The notes below the pieces were generated by a model. It had not been told where the DNA came from. It did not search any database and worked only from the letters and a program-made list of their open reading frames with translations. DNA of 64,000 nt. Source: Sporopachydermia quercuum (lineage: Eukaryota; Ascomycota; Sporopachydermiomycetes; Sporopachydermiales; Sporopachydermiaceae). Positions 31,734-43,400 of this stretch are shown piece after piece. Position numbers and translations under genes: made by a program. Each line of letters opens with the position of its first letter. The stretch's first letter is position 1. The stretch spans positions 1,303,676 to 1,367,675 of the forward strand of contig BCGN01000004.1 of assembly GCA_001599295.1 (NCBI GenBank). Reading direction: 5' to 3'.

Positions 31734-34211
31734 ATGTCACAGGCACACTCACAACTACATCACGCGGATTCAGCCCACAAAGAGGTTTCATCGTCAGTAG
31801 ATATACCGGTGAATAACCCTATTGCTATGTTTCTATCACGAGAGAAAGAAAAAGCCGCTGCAGCTGCTACTGCTTCCAACATTCTTGAGAATGAAAATGA
31901 GAATGCAAAATATACAGCAAACGTATCTTCAGTAGCCGAACAAAGTAGTCATTCTGAACCTACAGAAGAAAGCTCCAATATTGTTTCTACCACAACTGAC
32001 GATACTGATGAAGAGGAAAACGAAGAAGAAAACTCTTTGACATCTAATGATGCAAGGGATGTGTTAGCAGAAATACCNCATGGAGAAGAAAGAGTTGTGT
32101 ATACAGAGGACGACCTTCTGGCATTAAGGAGATCACCTTTAATTGAGGTTCCTAACATTCCAATAAATTGGAGATCAGCAGCCAGAAAACCAAATATTCC
32201 TAAGTATATTCAAGCAAAAGTCAATCAAAGCAATAGTAGTAATACCAATAGCAACAGCAGTAGTTATCACAACAAAAATGAACCCTGGAGTCAACCAAAG
32301 TCAGTTGGTGATACTGGAACTATGGGAAATTTCTCTATTCCAGCAAAGAAAAGTCTCTATAAAACTGGGAGACAAAACGGTGGAAACTCCATGTTTGTTT
32401 CCAGAGCTAACGATGGTGATCGTTCTAATAACAGAAATAAAGACCGCGACCGAAGAGGTGGGAAAAATTCGTATAACAGCAGTAATAACAATGAAGATTA
32501 TGCCCACCCAGAATGGATGGAATCTATTGAACCAAAGGGAAAACCACAAGGAAATTACACTGCTCGAGATTTTGAAGAATGGCGTGCTAAAATGCGTGAA
32601 GAAGATTTGAGACGTTCAGGGGTGGCTATTCCTGAAAATCCTTCTCATCAAGAACAGGTGAAACCATCATCAACATCAACACAAGTGCCTACAGAACAGC
32701 TTAAGCCAGTCAGCAAACCCAAACCTGAAGAGACCCATGTAAATGCTAACGAACAAATTGATCAACTGTTTGGTGCCTGGGGTTCCAATACATCTAAAAC
32801 AGCTTCCGACACAGGTAGCAATTCTGGTACTGCTTCGCGATTCAGTAGGTTTTTCGGTTCTGATTCTCCTCAGAATTCTCATATTTCTATTAATAAAGAG
32901 GAGCATTCTAAAATACTTCCTACTGTTAAACCCATACTACAACAGCCACAGCAGCAGCAGTCACCGATACAATCTGTACCTTCTTCAGGACCACCTATGG
33001 AAGGGGGAGTTAGTGTTGCTGACCCGGCTGATAGAGCAGCTTTCAGCAAGATCTTGTCAAAATTAGGAGCGCCAGAGGCTGCTGTTGGTAATGCGAATCA
33101 ACAGAAAGCAGACAGTCCGGTAGAACAAGGAATTGCCAAACCCATGAATCAAACAGGAAGCCAGCAGCAAGTTCAGCAACAGCGTCAATTACCACCAATA
33201 GGATATCCTCCTAACCCACAACAACATCAGCAGCACCAACAGCCACAGTTTCCCCCTCATTTGTCTCCATATGCTGGAAATATGCCGATGGGTCAAATAC
33301 CTCGACCTCAACATAACCCCATGATTATGGGAGGACCTATTCCTGGAGGAATGCAAATGCCAACCCAAGCTCCGATAGGACCAAATGGAATGATGATGCC
33401 TCCGCCGCCAGGTTCTTCTAATCGTAATGATTCATTCTTCATGAGTCTCCTTTCAAAGGGTCGTCCTGATGGCCAAGACACTATGAATGGTCTTACACCT
33501 GGGTCATCACAGTCCCATCAACCTCAGCAGCAACAGCAACATCTTCAGGGTCAGAATCAACACCAGAAACCTGGTATGGGTCCTGGTGATAATCAGCAGC
33601 TGTATAACATGCAAGGAAGTATCCCTCAAGGACCTTTGGGAGGAATTCCACCATTCATGGGTCCTGGCCCAGGACCTAATGGTATTCAGCCAGGTTTCAT
33701 TCCAGGAATGCCTTACCGTCCTGGCCACGGTAGACCTAATGGTCCCGGTGGCCCCGGTGGTCCTGGTGGTCCTGGTCCGAATGTACCCAATGGACCTAAT
33801 AATGCTTTCGGACATAATGCTCCAGGTGGATCCAATAGCAATGCCCCACTACCAAGAGGCAATGGACAAAATCCCAATTTGATGATGAACTTCCCTCAGT
33901 ATATGGGTATACCTCCTCCTTATGACAGCCAAATGAGGAATCTACCTCCTAACATGCTACCTCCTGGTATAATGATGAATATGGTTAACCCCAATGGTCC
34001 TAATGGTCCTAATGGTCCTGGACCAATCCCAAGATACAACATGCAAGGCAGTCCTATTGGAAGTAACAGTAACAACAACGCTGATAACCCCATTCTTAAT
34101 AGTAACACTGCTGGATTGAAAGGCCAATTGAATAATAATCACTTGGTTGATCGACACTCTCAACAACCTTTAGCAAACCAACCACAACAACCAGCCGCTT
34201 TGACGGAATAG
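31734..34211 (+). CDS. EAP1: eIF4E-binding protein, Eap1/4E-T-like
   Basis: This 825-residue, largely disordered protein carries a textbook eIF4E-binding motif YxxxxL(hydrophobic), YTEDDLL at residues 123-129, preceded by an acidic stretch. That placement, followed by LRRSPL and a conserved WRSAARKPNIPKYIQ segment, is like Eap1 of yeast and 4E-T of animals, which bind cap-bound eIF4E to repress translation and promote mRNA decay. A second conserved-looking block is EWMESIEP...YTARDFEEWRAKMREEDL. The C-terminal half is Gln/Pro/Gly/Asn-rich, with Gln-His repeats (about 33200-33250) and a Gly-Pro run (about 33740-33780), typical of P-body proteins. The frame opens on GTG at 31650; the ATG at 31734 (MSQAHSQ) is preferred. 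Assignment to EAP1 rests on the motif and layout. An N at 32078 falls in a CCN codon (Pro). Confidence 0.72.
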   Translation: MSQAHSQLHHADSAHKEVSSSVDIPVNNPIAMFLSREKEKAAAAATASNILENENENAKYTANVSSVAEQSSHSEPTEESSNIVSTTTDDTDEEENEEENSLTSNDARDVLAEIXHGEERVVYTEDDLLALRRSPLIEVPNIPINWRSAARKPNIPKYIQAKVNQSNSSNTNSNSSSYHNKNEPWSQPKSVGDTGTMGNFSIPAKKSLYKTGRQNGGNSMFVSRANDGDRSNNRNKDRDRRGGKNSYNSSNNNEDYAHPEWMESIEPKGKPQGNYTARDFEEWRAKMREEDLRRSGVAIPENPSHQEQVKPSSTSTQVPTEQLKPVSKPKPEETHVNANEQIDQLFGAWGSNTSKTASDTGSNSGTASRFSRFFGSDSPQNSHISINKEEHSKILPTVKPILQQPQQQQSPIQSVPSSGPPMEGGVSVADPADRAAFSKILSKLGAPEAAVGNANQQKADSPVEQGIAKPMNQTGSQQQVQQQRQLPPIGYPPNPQQHQQHQQPQFPPHLSPYAGNMPMGQIPRPQHNPMIMGGPIPGGMQMPTQAPIGPNGMMMPPPPGSSNRNDSFFMSLLSKGRPDGQDTMNGLTPGSSQSHQPQQQQQHLQGQNQHQKPGMGPGDNQQLYNMQGSIPQGPLGGIPPFMGPGPGPNGIQPGFIPGMPYRPGHGRPNGPGGPGGPGGPGPNVPNGPNNAFGHNAPGGSNSNAPLPRGNGQNPNLMMNFPQYMGIPPPYDSQMRNLPPNMLPPGIMMNMVNPNGPNGPNGPGPIPRYNMQGSPIGSNSNNNADNPILNSNTAGLKGQLNNNHLVDRHSQQPLANQPQQPAALTE

Positions 34212-34837
34212 ACCAAGCGTTTCTTATGTTCCTAGCGTATTGTCAGATTTGAACTAGAATATATGGCTCGTATGTTTTGGCTGTATCGAATGGTTATTTT
34301 ATTATGAGTTCTATCACGTGCTATCTATTGATAGATTGACATGTATGTTATTATAGTAGTCACCATTCTAAACAGAAAATGAATGCAAACTGCTTAGCAA
34401 AATGCTTTATTTCAGTACTGGGAAATTAATTGCCAATTATATTTCTACGGCCTTATCTACTTTGATACCTCGTAATGTTTAGACGAAAGTAAACTGNTTA
34501 CTAGTAGATTGATTGATGGAGTTTGTGTTTATATAGTTTCCGAAAGTTTTTGGTAGTTAATTCTGATATTCTCAGTTTGCATTTAAAGTTCTGGTATTGA
34601 AAATTAAGCGAAACCTTATTTATATATTTTCCGTAATTTGAATCATTACCTGTTTCGGAAACCACTTTTTTCTACCATAATTCTGAAAGGTATAGTTGTA
34701 CTCAATTATTTATATCCGTTATACACCACATTTGATTAGTATAAATACGGTGACTTCTTCGAGAAACCATAGACCGTCAGTATCTTGGAAAGTACAAATA
34801 TTTATTGTACCGCCATAACTGTGACAACAGTGCAATA
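34212..34837. other. Intergenic region EAP1-like gene to GDA1
   Basis: This 626-bp region holds a CACGTG E-box at 34315-34320 and AT-rich promoter-like sequence before GDA1. There is one N at 34498. No gene was recognised. Confidence 0.5.
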
Positions 34838-36400
34838 ATGTTCAAGCCAAAAGTGAACTCTTTCTTATGGCTGTTAGTGTTGCTACTAGGACTTATCACT
34901 GCAAATTACTTATCAGCAAAGGATCTTCGTTTATACTGGCAACAACTGGATCCTATCAATAACCTTTTAAGTAATCATAATAATGATCAACAATTTATAA
35001 TTGTTATAGACGCTGGATCCACAGGTTCCAGGGTCCACGTGTACCATTTCTCTGACATATCAACTAGTGCTCAATTAGTATCTGAAGCATTCAATCAGAC
35101 TAGACCTGGTTTATCATATTATGGAGAACAGGAATCATTAGAAACCTACGATAAAGCTGCAGCAGAGTCTTTGAAATCTATCTTAGATTTTGCTCTGCAC
35201 AGTATTCCTCGAGCAATGCATAACGAATCCATAGTGTTAATGAAAGCAACAGCAGGTCTTCGATTACTAGGACAGGAGAAAAGTGACAAGATAATATCTG
35301 CAGTTCGAAGGTTCATTAGTGAAAACTATCCTTTTAAAATTCCAATTGATAGTACATTTCGATCACATGCAGTTGAGGTAATGGATGGTAAGGAAGAAGG
35401 TGTAAATGCATGGATAACTGTTAATTACTTACTGAATAGACTAAACCGTAGTCAGCAGCAGCAAGAACTAGAACAAGATGGTTATTGGAATAACGACTCT
35501 TCATCAACAGTGGCTGTGATTGATCTAGGAGGTGCATCTGCTCAAATTGTATTTGAACCATCTTTCCCAAATGAAAATAAAGACTATCATGTCAGTTTGT
35601 TAGATGAACATGACCATAGTTACTATTTCCAGTTTCAAAATAAGGAACATATTTTGTATCAACATTCACATCTAGGATTTGGCCTTATGGAAGCAAGAAA
35701 GAAATTTCATAGATTACGTCTGAACAGATTTATAACTACTGAAGGCTTCGAATATGTCAGATCATCAATCTTATCAAATGAACCTCTTGAGGTAGAAAAT
35801 CCTTGTATTGGTAATGGATTATCCCGTATAGTGAGTATACCAATTATCGATGATCATGGAAATTCTTTACAATTTCCTGTGAGAATGTATGGTAGTAATG
35901 AATCTTCAATCGGTAATTGTATGGATTTGGCTGTTATGGTGGTAAACAAGTATCAGGAATGTCCTACGGACACTTGTAGCTTTGATGGTATTCATCAGCC
36001 ACCATTAGCTGATTCTTTCAATAACAATATCTACCTGGTATCATATTTTTATCATAGAACATTTCCTTTAGGGTTACCTTCAAACATTACATTGGTAGAT
36101 CTTGAAAACACAGGCGATAAGGTATGTAAAGGGAAAGAGCATTGGGAAGAACTTGATATAAAGATTGAGAATAGAAATGAAGTATTCAAAGAGTTAGAAG
36201 GAAGACCAGAATGGTGTCTGGACCTAACATATATGATTTCGCTGTTACAAGGATTCGGAATTGGTAGAGATCAAGTTATAAAAGTTGCTGATCGTATTAA
36301 TAATACGGAGGTTAGTTGGACGTTGGGTGCTGCGTTGCCTTTGATAGGCCACAAAGGTGAGTTTTGGGACGATGGTAATAGTTTGAAGAGGTTGGAATAA
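34838..36400 (+). CDS. GDA1: Golgi guanosine diphosphatase
   Basis: This 520-residue GDA1/CD39 nucleotidase hydrolyses GDP to GMP in the Golgi lumen. That allows GDP-mannose import by antiport and so sustains the mannosyltransferases, one of which is encoded in this window. A single N-terminal anchor at about residues 9-24 makes it type II, as in Gda1 rather than Ynd1. The apyrase conserved regions are clear: DAGSTGSRV (58-66), ATAGLRLL (137-144), EEGVNAW with the catalytic Glu (186-192) and DLGGASAQ (229-236). The C-terminus SWTLGAALPLI is also conserved. Length agrees with S. cerevisiae Gda1 (518). The open frame starts at a TTG (34805); the first ATG (MFKPKV) is the start. Confidence 0.96.
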   Translation: MFKPKVNSFLWLLVLLLGLITANYLSAKDLRLYWQQLDPINNLLSNHNNDQQFIIVIDAGSTGSRVHVYHFSDISTSAQLVSEAFNQTRPGLSYYGEQESLETYDKAAAESLKSILDFALHSIPRAMHNESIVLMKATAGLRLLGQEKSDKIISAVRRFISENYPFKIPIDSTFRSHAVEVMDGKEEGVNAWITVNYLLNRLNRSQQQQELEQDGYWNNDSSSTVAVIDLGGASAQIVFEPSFPNENKDYHVSLLDEHDHSYYFQFQNKEHILYQHSHLGFGLMEARKKFHRLRLNRFITTEGFEYVRSSILSNEPLEVENPCIGNGLSRIVSIPIIDDHGNSLQFPVRMYGSNESSIGNCMDLAVMVVNKYQECPTDTCSFDGIHQPPLADSFNNNIYLVSYFYHRTFPLGLPSNITLVDLENTGDKVCKGKEHWEELDIKIENRNEVFKELEGRPEWCLDLTYMISLLQGFGIGRDQVIKVADRINNTEVSWTLGAALPLIGHKGEFWDDGNSLKRLE

Positions 36401-36588
36401 AGAAAGAGAACAGGATAATAGCTAGATGTATAGAAAGTATTGGTAAATAGATATAGAATATCAATATTATTATTGTAAGTCATATGGATGTTTGTTCTTA
36501 CTATCATACAAAATGTACCGTCCATATGCTATTCATTATAGGTGACACCCCTTACACTACAAACGTTCATCTTTCTTTATTCATTTAA

Positions 36589-37900
36589 TCAACTTCGCAA
36601 AGCTTTCGCAATTTTCAACATTACATTAAGAACTTGCAAATGCTCATCAGTTCCATCTGATAGTCTCTTGTCAGTTTCCAACAGTGCTAAAGCTATCCCA
36701 TTTTTCTGTATAGTTGTCAGTTGGTCATCAGTTACTAATCTATCGTGCAATTGGCCTATCAACTGCACAGCGCTCCATCCGTCAAGAATTATATTCTCAA
36801 CCACTTTAATCAACTTATCAACTGTATCTGAATATGATTTCTCTTTTGTTGAAGCTTCTATCAACTCATTTACTATTTCATCAGGAACATATCCAGAAAT
36901 CTCTGTTATGCTCTCTTTAGTAACTACTTCATGATTATCTTTAGGATCATCACCGACAACTAAATCACCATCATCATCATAAACAGAATTGGTATCCTTA
37001 TGTAAATGCAACCTTGCTGCTGACTGCAAGATTGTTATTGCCTTTCTTAGATCTCCTCCTGATATTTGAAGAATTGCTTGCAATGCTCCATCTTCTAATT
37101 TAACAGATTCATTGCTAGCTACAAGTTGTAATCTTTCAAAGGAGTTATTCTCATCCAAAGGTTTGAATCGGAATTTAGAACATCTTGAAGCCAATGGATC
37201 GATAATTCTTGTAACGTAATTACAAATCAAACAGAATCTTGTGATAGATGAATATGTTTCCATTGTTCTTCTTAAGGCTGATTGAGCATCTGCCGTCATT
37301 GAATCAGCTTCATCTAGAATAATTATCTTAAAAGGAGGGCAAGGGTAGTTTTTCAACGAGTCAGCGGAAGGTGTCGATACTGCCAATCTTGCAAAGTTCT
37401 TTATTTTTTCTCTGACAATTGAAATACCTCGCTCGTCTGAAGCATTTAGTTCCAGTACTCTGCTTCTCATTAATTCTGGTCCGTATAGTTCATGACAGAG
37501 TGCTAAGATAGTTGATGTTTTACCAGTACCGGGAGGTCCATAGAAAAGCATATGAGGAAGCTGTCAACTGTTAGAAGAAGACTTTATACTTGAGTGATCA
37601 ATATAATTTAACTGTATAATTACTTACATTTGTTGACTGAAGTGACTTCCTTAACACTGTCACTGTATGATCCTGAGCTGTAACATCGTTCAACCTCTTT
37701 GGTCGACTATATTTGCAGTGATGTTAGTAAGGATAGGAAGGAAAATAACTTTATCACGTCTGCTATGACAACTATCTACAAGCCGGATTAACGTACTATT
37801 TTTCAACCCAAGGAACCAATCGTTCTTTTCTAGTTCCTTTCTTATTCCCTGCTGAGATTTTTGCTGGTCTACCTCCCATAAGCATAGAAGCAACGGACAT
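36589..37900 (-). CDS. RFC2: Replication factor C subunit 2, three exons
   Basis: Exons on the minus strand are 37900-37797, 37706-37628 and 37560-36589. The introns are 90 nt (GTACGT...TAG, branch TACTAAC) and 67 nt (GTAAGT...CAG). Splicing gives 384 residues and the continuous block [19 protein letters not shown]. The second junction joins QSTN to LPHMLFYG. This AAA+ clamp-loader subunit opens and loads PCNA and is shared by the RFC, Ctf18, Elg1 and Rad24 complexes. Walker A GPPGTGKT is at 69-76, the DEAD box at 144-147 and the SRC arginine-finger motif at 186-188. The sequence follows S. cerevisiae Rfc2 closely ([23 protein letters not shown] region), where the gene has no intron. A loop of acidic residues after LHLHK is longer than usual. 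An ACGCGT box lies about 200 bp upstream. Confidence 0.95.
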
Positions 37901-38909
37901 TTCGAAGAATGACTAAAGCAACAAAGTAAGCGGAATTTGATCAAAAACAAGATATATCTTCAAAATAATAGGCAAAGGAAATGAATTGTTGTTTCAACTT
38001 CGGCTCCACTAGTAGCTCTCAAATAATAACTATCCGTTGATTTATAAGAAGTAGTCATAATTGATCAACACGGTTGATAGAATTAGTATCAATTTTTCAC
38101 GCGTAAATTTCGTGATTGAGATTCTTCATAGTTGATTGTCACAGACACGAGCAAGGATATAAGGTTTGCATGTAAGTTGAAAGTGCAAGAGAAGCCGATC
38201 GACCATGAACTCGGCTTGGTTTTAGTGGTCCCTCATTTTCTTGCATAATGATCAATTTTCAACAGACAAAACTAAAATTGCCAGTAAATAATTACTAATT
38301 GGGCTGCCTTATCGAAGTAGAAACTACCAGAATAAAAGCACTTAACGGTTCTGGAGAACTAACAGCAAATATTGTGAAATTGACATTGTAGGGAAATATG
38401 CATCGTTATGCTGAAATATGTGTATCAAGAAATAGAGTTTCAATAGTGTGTATCTCACTATGGAATTATTGCCTGAGTTTATCGTTGTATGTAGGATTAT
38501 AAACGGACAAAATAGAAGAGAATTTTTCTTTACTCAAAAGCATAATTCATACCTTTTACGCTTTCCAGCTTCATCAGTAATTTTTCTTCACCTATTACAG
38601 CATTATCCGTTACACATTTCAAGATCATATCTCATCTCTACCAACTACCTCAAACCTTATATTCGAACTTTATAACATATTCGGCTCTTACTATCTAACT
38701 CATCTAAACTTTAATTTGCTGTCTTTATCTTTCTCATTTTGTTTCGTCCTTCATCAAATCAACAAGTGAACCCGCCAACTGATCATTCAAATGAATAGCT
38801 GTATTTTCTTGGTTTGATAAATTGAAGTCTAAATATCGAGCAATAAATCACATACTTTGAAATATTTTCTATTTCCGTACTTCTGAGTTCCATGAAATAG
38901 CAGTCAATC
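37901..38909. other. Divergent intergenic region RFC2/DAO
   Basis: This 1-kb divergent promoter region contains the MCB box listed separately. A 75-codon frame near 38448-38675 does not open on ATG and shows no recognisable content. No other element was seen. Confidence 0.5.
38099..38104. promoter_or_regulatory. MCB element (ACGCGT) upstream of RFC2
   Basis: ACGCGT is the palindromic site for MBF (Mbp1/Swi6 or Cdc10 complexes), which drives G1/S transcription of replication genes in yeasts. It lies 199 bp upstream of the RFC2 ATG, the expected place. It also faces the oxidase gene, 800 bp away. Confidence 0.55.
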
Positions 38910-40173
38910 ATGGCAGCTAACATAGTTGTAATTGGGTATGTGAACCTGTAATCAGAATTTTCAGTTGATGAACATATCATATATTCTACTACTATTCTAG
39001 TACTACTATGATTATCAACAAGGCTTGCTAACAAATCTATAACAGTGCAGGTATTGCAGGTCTTACTACTGCTTATTTGCTATCTCGGCAGGGCCATAAA
39101 GTATCAATTGTTGCTAGAAATTTACCTGGTGATCTAGACATCTTTTACACTAGTCCATGGGCTGGTGCCAATTGGCACAGCTTTGCTGGAAATGATAAAA
39201 GACTACAGCAATACGATATAGAAACATATAACACCCTTCTCAAACTATCAGATTCTCAAACTGCTGGAATTTGGATAAAACCGGAATACAATTACTTCTG
39301 TAAGGGAGATATCGAAGCTCCATGGTTCAAAAATCAAGTCAAAAACGTATGTCAGATTATGTCTAATAGCTGATATAATCCATTTAAAATCTATCATCAG
39401 TATTCAATATTGATTATTTATTCATACATCCAAAAGTACTAATAATTGAATAGTTCCGTTTCTTACATCCTCATGAATTACCTCCAGGAGTTCAATGGGG
39501 TTTCACATTTGACTCGTTTGTCATTTCAACTTCTATCTATCTCAACTTCCTGCTAGCAAATTTAACTAATCTTGGGGTCACTTTTACTAGAGCAAAGCTG
39601 TCACATATTCGCGAAGCCAGAAATTTCCACTCCAGCGGGAGTCCTCCTGATTTGGTTGTTAACTGTACTGGTTTGCTTGCTGCAGTGCTTCACGGTGTCG
39701 ATGATCCTAACGTTTACCCTGTTAAAGGTCAAACACTATTGTTAAGCAACAGCACTTCCAAGTTGATTGGTGTAGAGAACATCGACGATTATGAAAACGA
39801 GATGCTTTATGTTATGCCGAGAAAAGAAGGTGGCTGTATTGNTGGTGGCTGTTTCCTTGAAGATGATTGGACTGATACACCTGATGATGCAATGACTCAA
39901 AGGATTTTGAACAGAGCGTTGAGATTCTGTCCCGATTTGATCCAAGGAAAGAATAGTAAGCAAATTGATATCGTGAGGGTTAATGTGGGTCTCAGACCTT
40001 ATAGGAAAGGTGGTCCTCGTGTTGAAAAAGAATATATTCCTGGCGCTGGGAAAGTGGTTCATAACTATGGAGCAGGAGGTGCAGGATATCAAAGTTCTTT
40101 TGGAATGGCAAGACATGCAGTATCTCTGATAAATGAGTTTTTAAACCAAGACTATAATGGCCATAAGTTATAA
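38910..40173 (+). CDS. D-amino-acid oxidase, three exons
   Basis: Exons are 38910-38935, 39046-39346 and 39454-40173; both introns have GTATGT donors, with branch sites TGCTAAC (39026-39032) and TACTAAT. The spliced product has 348 residues, normal for the family. The first intron splits the Gly9 codon of the FAD-binding motif GAGIAG (9-14). Conserved active-site blocks are VNVGLRPYRKGGPRVEKE, with the substrate-carboxylate Arg, and VHNYGAGGAGYQSSFG, as in yeast D-amino-acid oxidases. The C-terminus HKL is a plausible peroxisomal targeting signal. The enzyme deaminates D-amino acids with release of peroxide, letting cells use them as nitrogen. D-aspartate oxidase is an alternative, since the two families differ by few residues. 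An N at 39842 lies in a codon expected to be Gly. S. cerevisiae lacks the gene. Confidence 0.9.
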
Positions 40174-40358
40174 GCTATGAGGGAAGAAAGAACAATGCCT
40201 CGAAGTGAATAAATGAATAGATGATTACATAGAATTGGTTACTAAGTGGTATCATTGATGTATTGACAGGAGGTTATAGAAATGTTATATTGTTTTAATC
40301 TAATTGTTGAAGTTTATAAATTGCTACTCAAATTACTAATGGTATGTCCATAGAATGC

Positions 40359-40381
40359 TAGTAGTAGTAGTAGTAGTAGTA
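40359..40381. repeat. TAG trinucleotide microsatellite
   Basis: About seven tandem copies of GTA/TAG lie in the short gap between the convergent oxidase and URB2 genes, just after the URB2 stop. Confidence 0.85.
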
Positions 40382-40416
40382 CGTTCCCATCATCTACATA
40401 TGATGCCTATCGCTAT

Positions 40417-43400
40417 CTACTGATCTTTCCATTTACCATACTTTTCATAGTCACTCACTAATTCACGGAAATATGCAGAACCACTCGAGTCCAGATTGGC
40501 ATTAATAAACCCCATCTCATTAGCTGTAATCAAATTGAATACTGGGTAAAAACCTTCTGTTACCTTATTCTTTACACCAAGAGTGAACTGTCGATGTAGT
40601 GACAACCATATAAAATTTAATACTAATGTTCCCATATGGCTTCTTAAACCTCGTTTGATTATTGCTGCTTGGGAATTCAACTGCTGTAACCCATCGTTCT
40701 TCTTTGAACTACTCTCTCTCAGCTTTGGTTCACACAGGTTTTCTAATAATCTACCATAGCACACAGCAGACGCCTCAGAAAGGGAATCGTTACTGATTTC
40801 CTTAGTACCGCTTTTCACCACTGTTAAATTTTCAAGCATTGACGATAATAATAGCAGTAATAAGTGAAGTCGACCATTTAACCTGTATCTGTATAATAAA
40901 ATTATTCTACTGACAAGTAAGCATAGCTGCTGATACAATGAATCCTTCATAATAGTATTTTTAGTAACAGAACGCTTGTTACTGCTAGTATTGTCACTAT
41001 TAGAATTCACGTCGGAAATCTGAGGAATAGAACTTGAAACTCTTGTAAGTAAAACAATTATTAACTCAATTGCGTATTGACTAACACTTGAGCTTTTGGT
41101 AGTTAATGTATCATCAACGAATACAAGTAATTTGTTGATAATACTATAAGAAGCCAAGGAGTTCAAATGTGTGTTGAAAATACTTAATATTCTTATCAGA
41201 TTCTCTTGATTCCGCTTCTGTTTCTTAGCAGCTGAACTGCCAGTATCATTACCATCCATATCAACATCTTCATCGTTATTGGCTTCTTTATGTTCGTTAT
41301 GCTGTTTGGTATCATCATCAATGGTAATGTTATTAGATAATGCTTCTTGGAAATTGATATTTCTAATTGACTTCCAAATAGCAAATAAAACATCAATATA
41401 ACTCTCAACTTGCTGTCTTTCCAGTTGCAACGGTAGTTGCCTAATATTACTATCATTATCATTTTCATCTTTATTCAACATNCCTTGAATACTAATTAGC
41501 ATTTGATTCAAATGTCTAGCCTGATTGTCATATTTCAATTTAGTAAATGCTTCCACTATTAATTTTCGCAATCCTTCGGCTGTAGTATCAAATATTTGTT
41601 TGGTGCTAACTATACTGATATAAATGCATATTAATTGTAGATAGTCTTTATCCTGTTTAGCAGTTCTTACGAACAAATCAAAAGCTTTTAGTATAAACGT
41701 ACTCGTAAGCTCGTTTGAAGGTTTTTCATCTTGGAGTAGCTTAGTGCCTAATACCTTGCATAAATCTGACGAGATTTCGTTATCACCGTCATTCACATGT
41801 ATTTTATGATAAGTATCAATGAGACAGTTGATAGCTGTATGAATGAAAGGTTCATTGTTTTCCCTCTTAATGGTATAGCTTATTATATTCACCAGCTTTT
41901 CAAGAACAGCTTTCTCAAGTTTCTTACTCTTAGAATTCAATTTTTTGTCCTTACTTATACTGATCGCACTAGTGCTTTGAAAACTGTGGGTAATACTTGC
42001 TGCTAATAATAGTACATTAATACTTTCAGCATTATTATTATGTTTTAGTAGCACTTTTGATGATAGCTCGTCAACCATATCTATAATAGTACTTATTAGC
42101 TTTATGATACTCTTATTATTGGTATTATTACTATTATTACTATCACCACCAACGCCTTGATAGTGCAATAAGTAGTTCCTGAATATTCTATCGCATACTT
42201 CGTTTGCCTCGGGTATAATTTCCCATGAATTGAATAAATTTGCAAACTTTGATACAGAAAGTACTTCTGATGGTAAGTTAACCTGCGAAATTGATTTCAA
42301 ACAGCTTATTGCTAAAGCAGAACTGACTGATAACTTGCAATAATCTATAAGTATATTTTCAATCAATTCAACGCGGATTCTTTTAGAAATGCATTCGACA
42401 GGTATCACGTTTAGTATTTCTAGTGCTTTTATCCGTTTGTCTGCCTTATTTTCGTATCCTTCCTGTTGACCCTCATTTGCTTCTCTCTTGCCAGTAGAAA
42501 GAATATCAGTTACGGTAGAAACAAGTTCATGAATTAGGTCTGGTTGTTCGAATATAATAGGAGTAGTTGACAAATACAAATGAGCATTTGGTAACGAAAC
42601 CATCATTCGAGTTAACGACTTCAGATGGGACTTGTCATAGTAATTATTAATAACGANTGGCCATCTTTCAATAAGGATTTGAAGCAATGAGTCATCATTT
42701 TCTGTACCATTGTTCATTTCTTCGAATAAATGTTCCTCAAGCTTAGTAATAACAATATCAAATCCTGAATATTCAACAAGCTCTCTTATCCTCAGCCCCG
42801 TAAAGAATAAAAACGGTGACGGATGCTTTAGACTGACAAGGGCCTCAAGTAGATCGTCCAAAACGTCATCTTTACATGAATCCAAAGAATCAGGAGAAAT
42901 ACTCAAAATCAAATATTTCAATTCCCATAGTTCATCAACAGCATGATTTATACTCAGAATAGAATGAAACTCAGATGCACTTTGTTTCAGTTCTGATAGC
43001 TCTAGTCCTCTTATTATGGCAATCATTTGAAGAATATGCACAGAAACTGTGGTTGTCGATGTTACTGATGCTTCTTTACTTGTTGATACTTCGTTTGATA
43101 CTATATTCAAGCTGTCTTGAAGCAATTTCCTCTTTTGAGTAATTGATAAAACATGAATATGCCTTGATACTAATAAGGAGAAATTTCTAGTTAAACACCA
43201 AGAAACATTTGGTGCAATGGTAGCCCAAATGGTGAAAAACTGAGAGAACTCTCTTGTTTGAACATATGCTTTAATTAACTGTTCTATTACTAATTCCCAA
43301 TTAGCACTGTCACTTGCTGGTAATGCTAAAAGGATCTTTTCGCTGTATTTCAAGCAAATATCAACTTCAAGCTTGAGGATCCATAGAATAAGTGGCCAAT

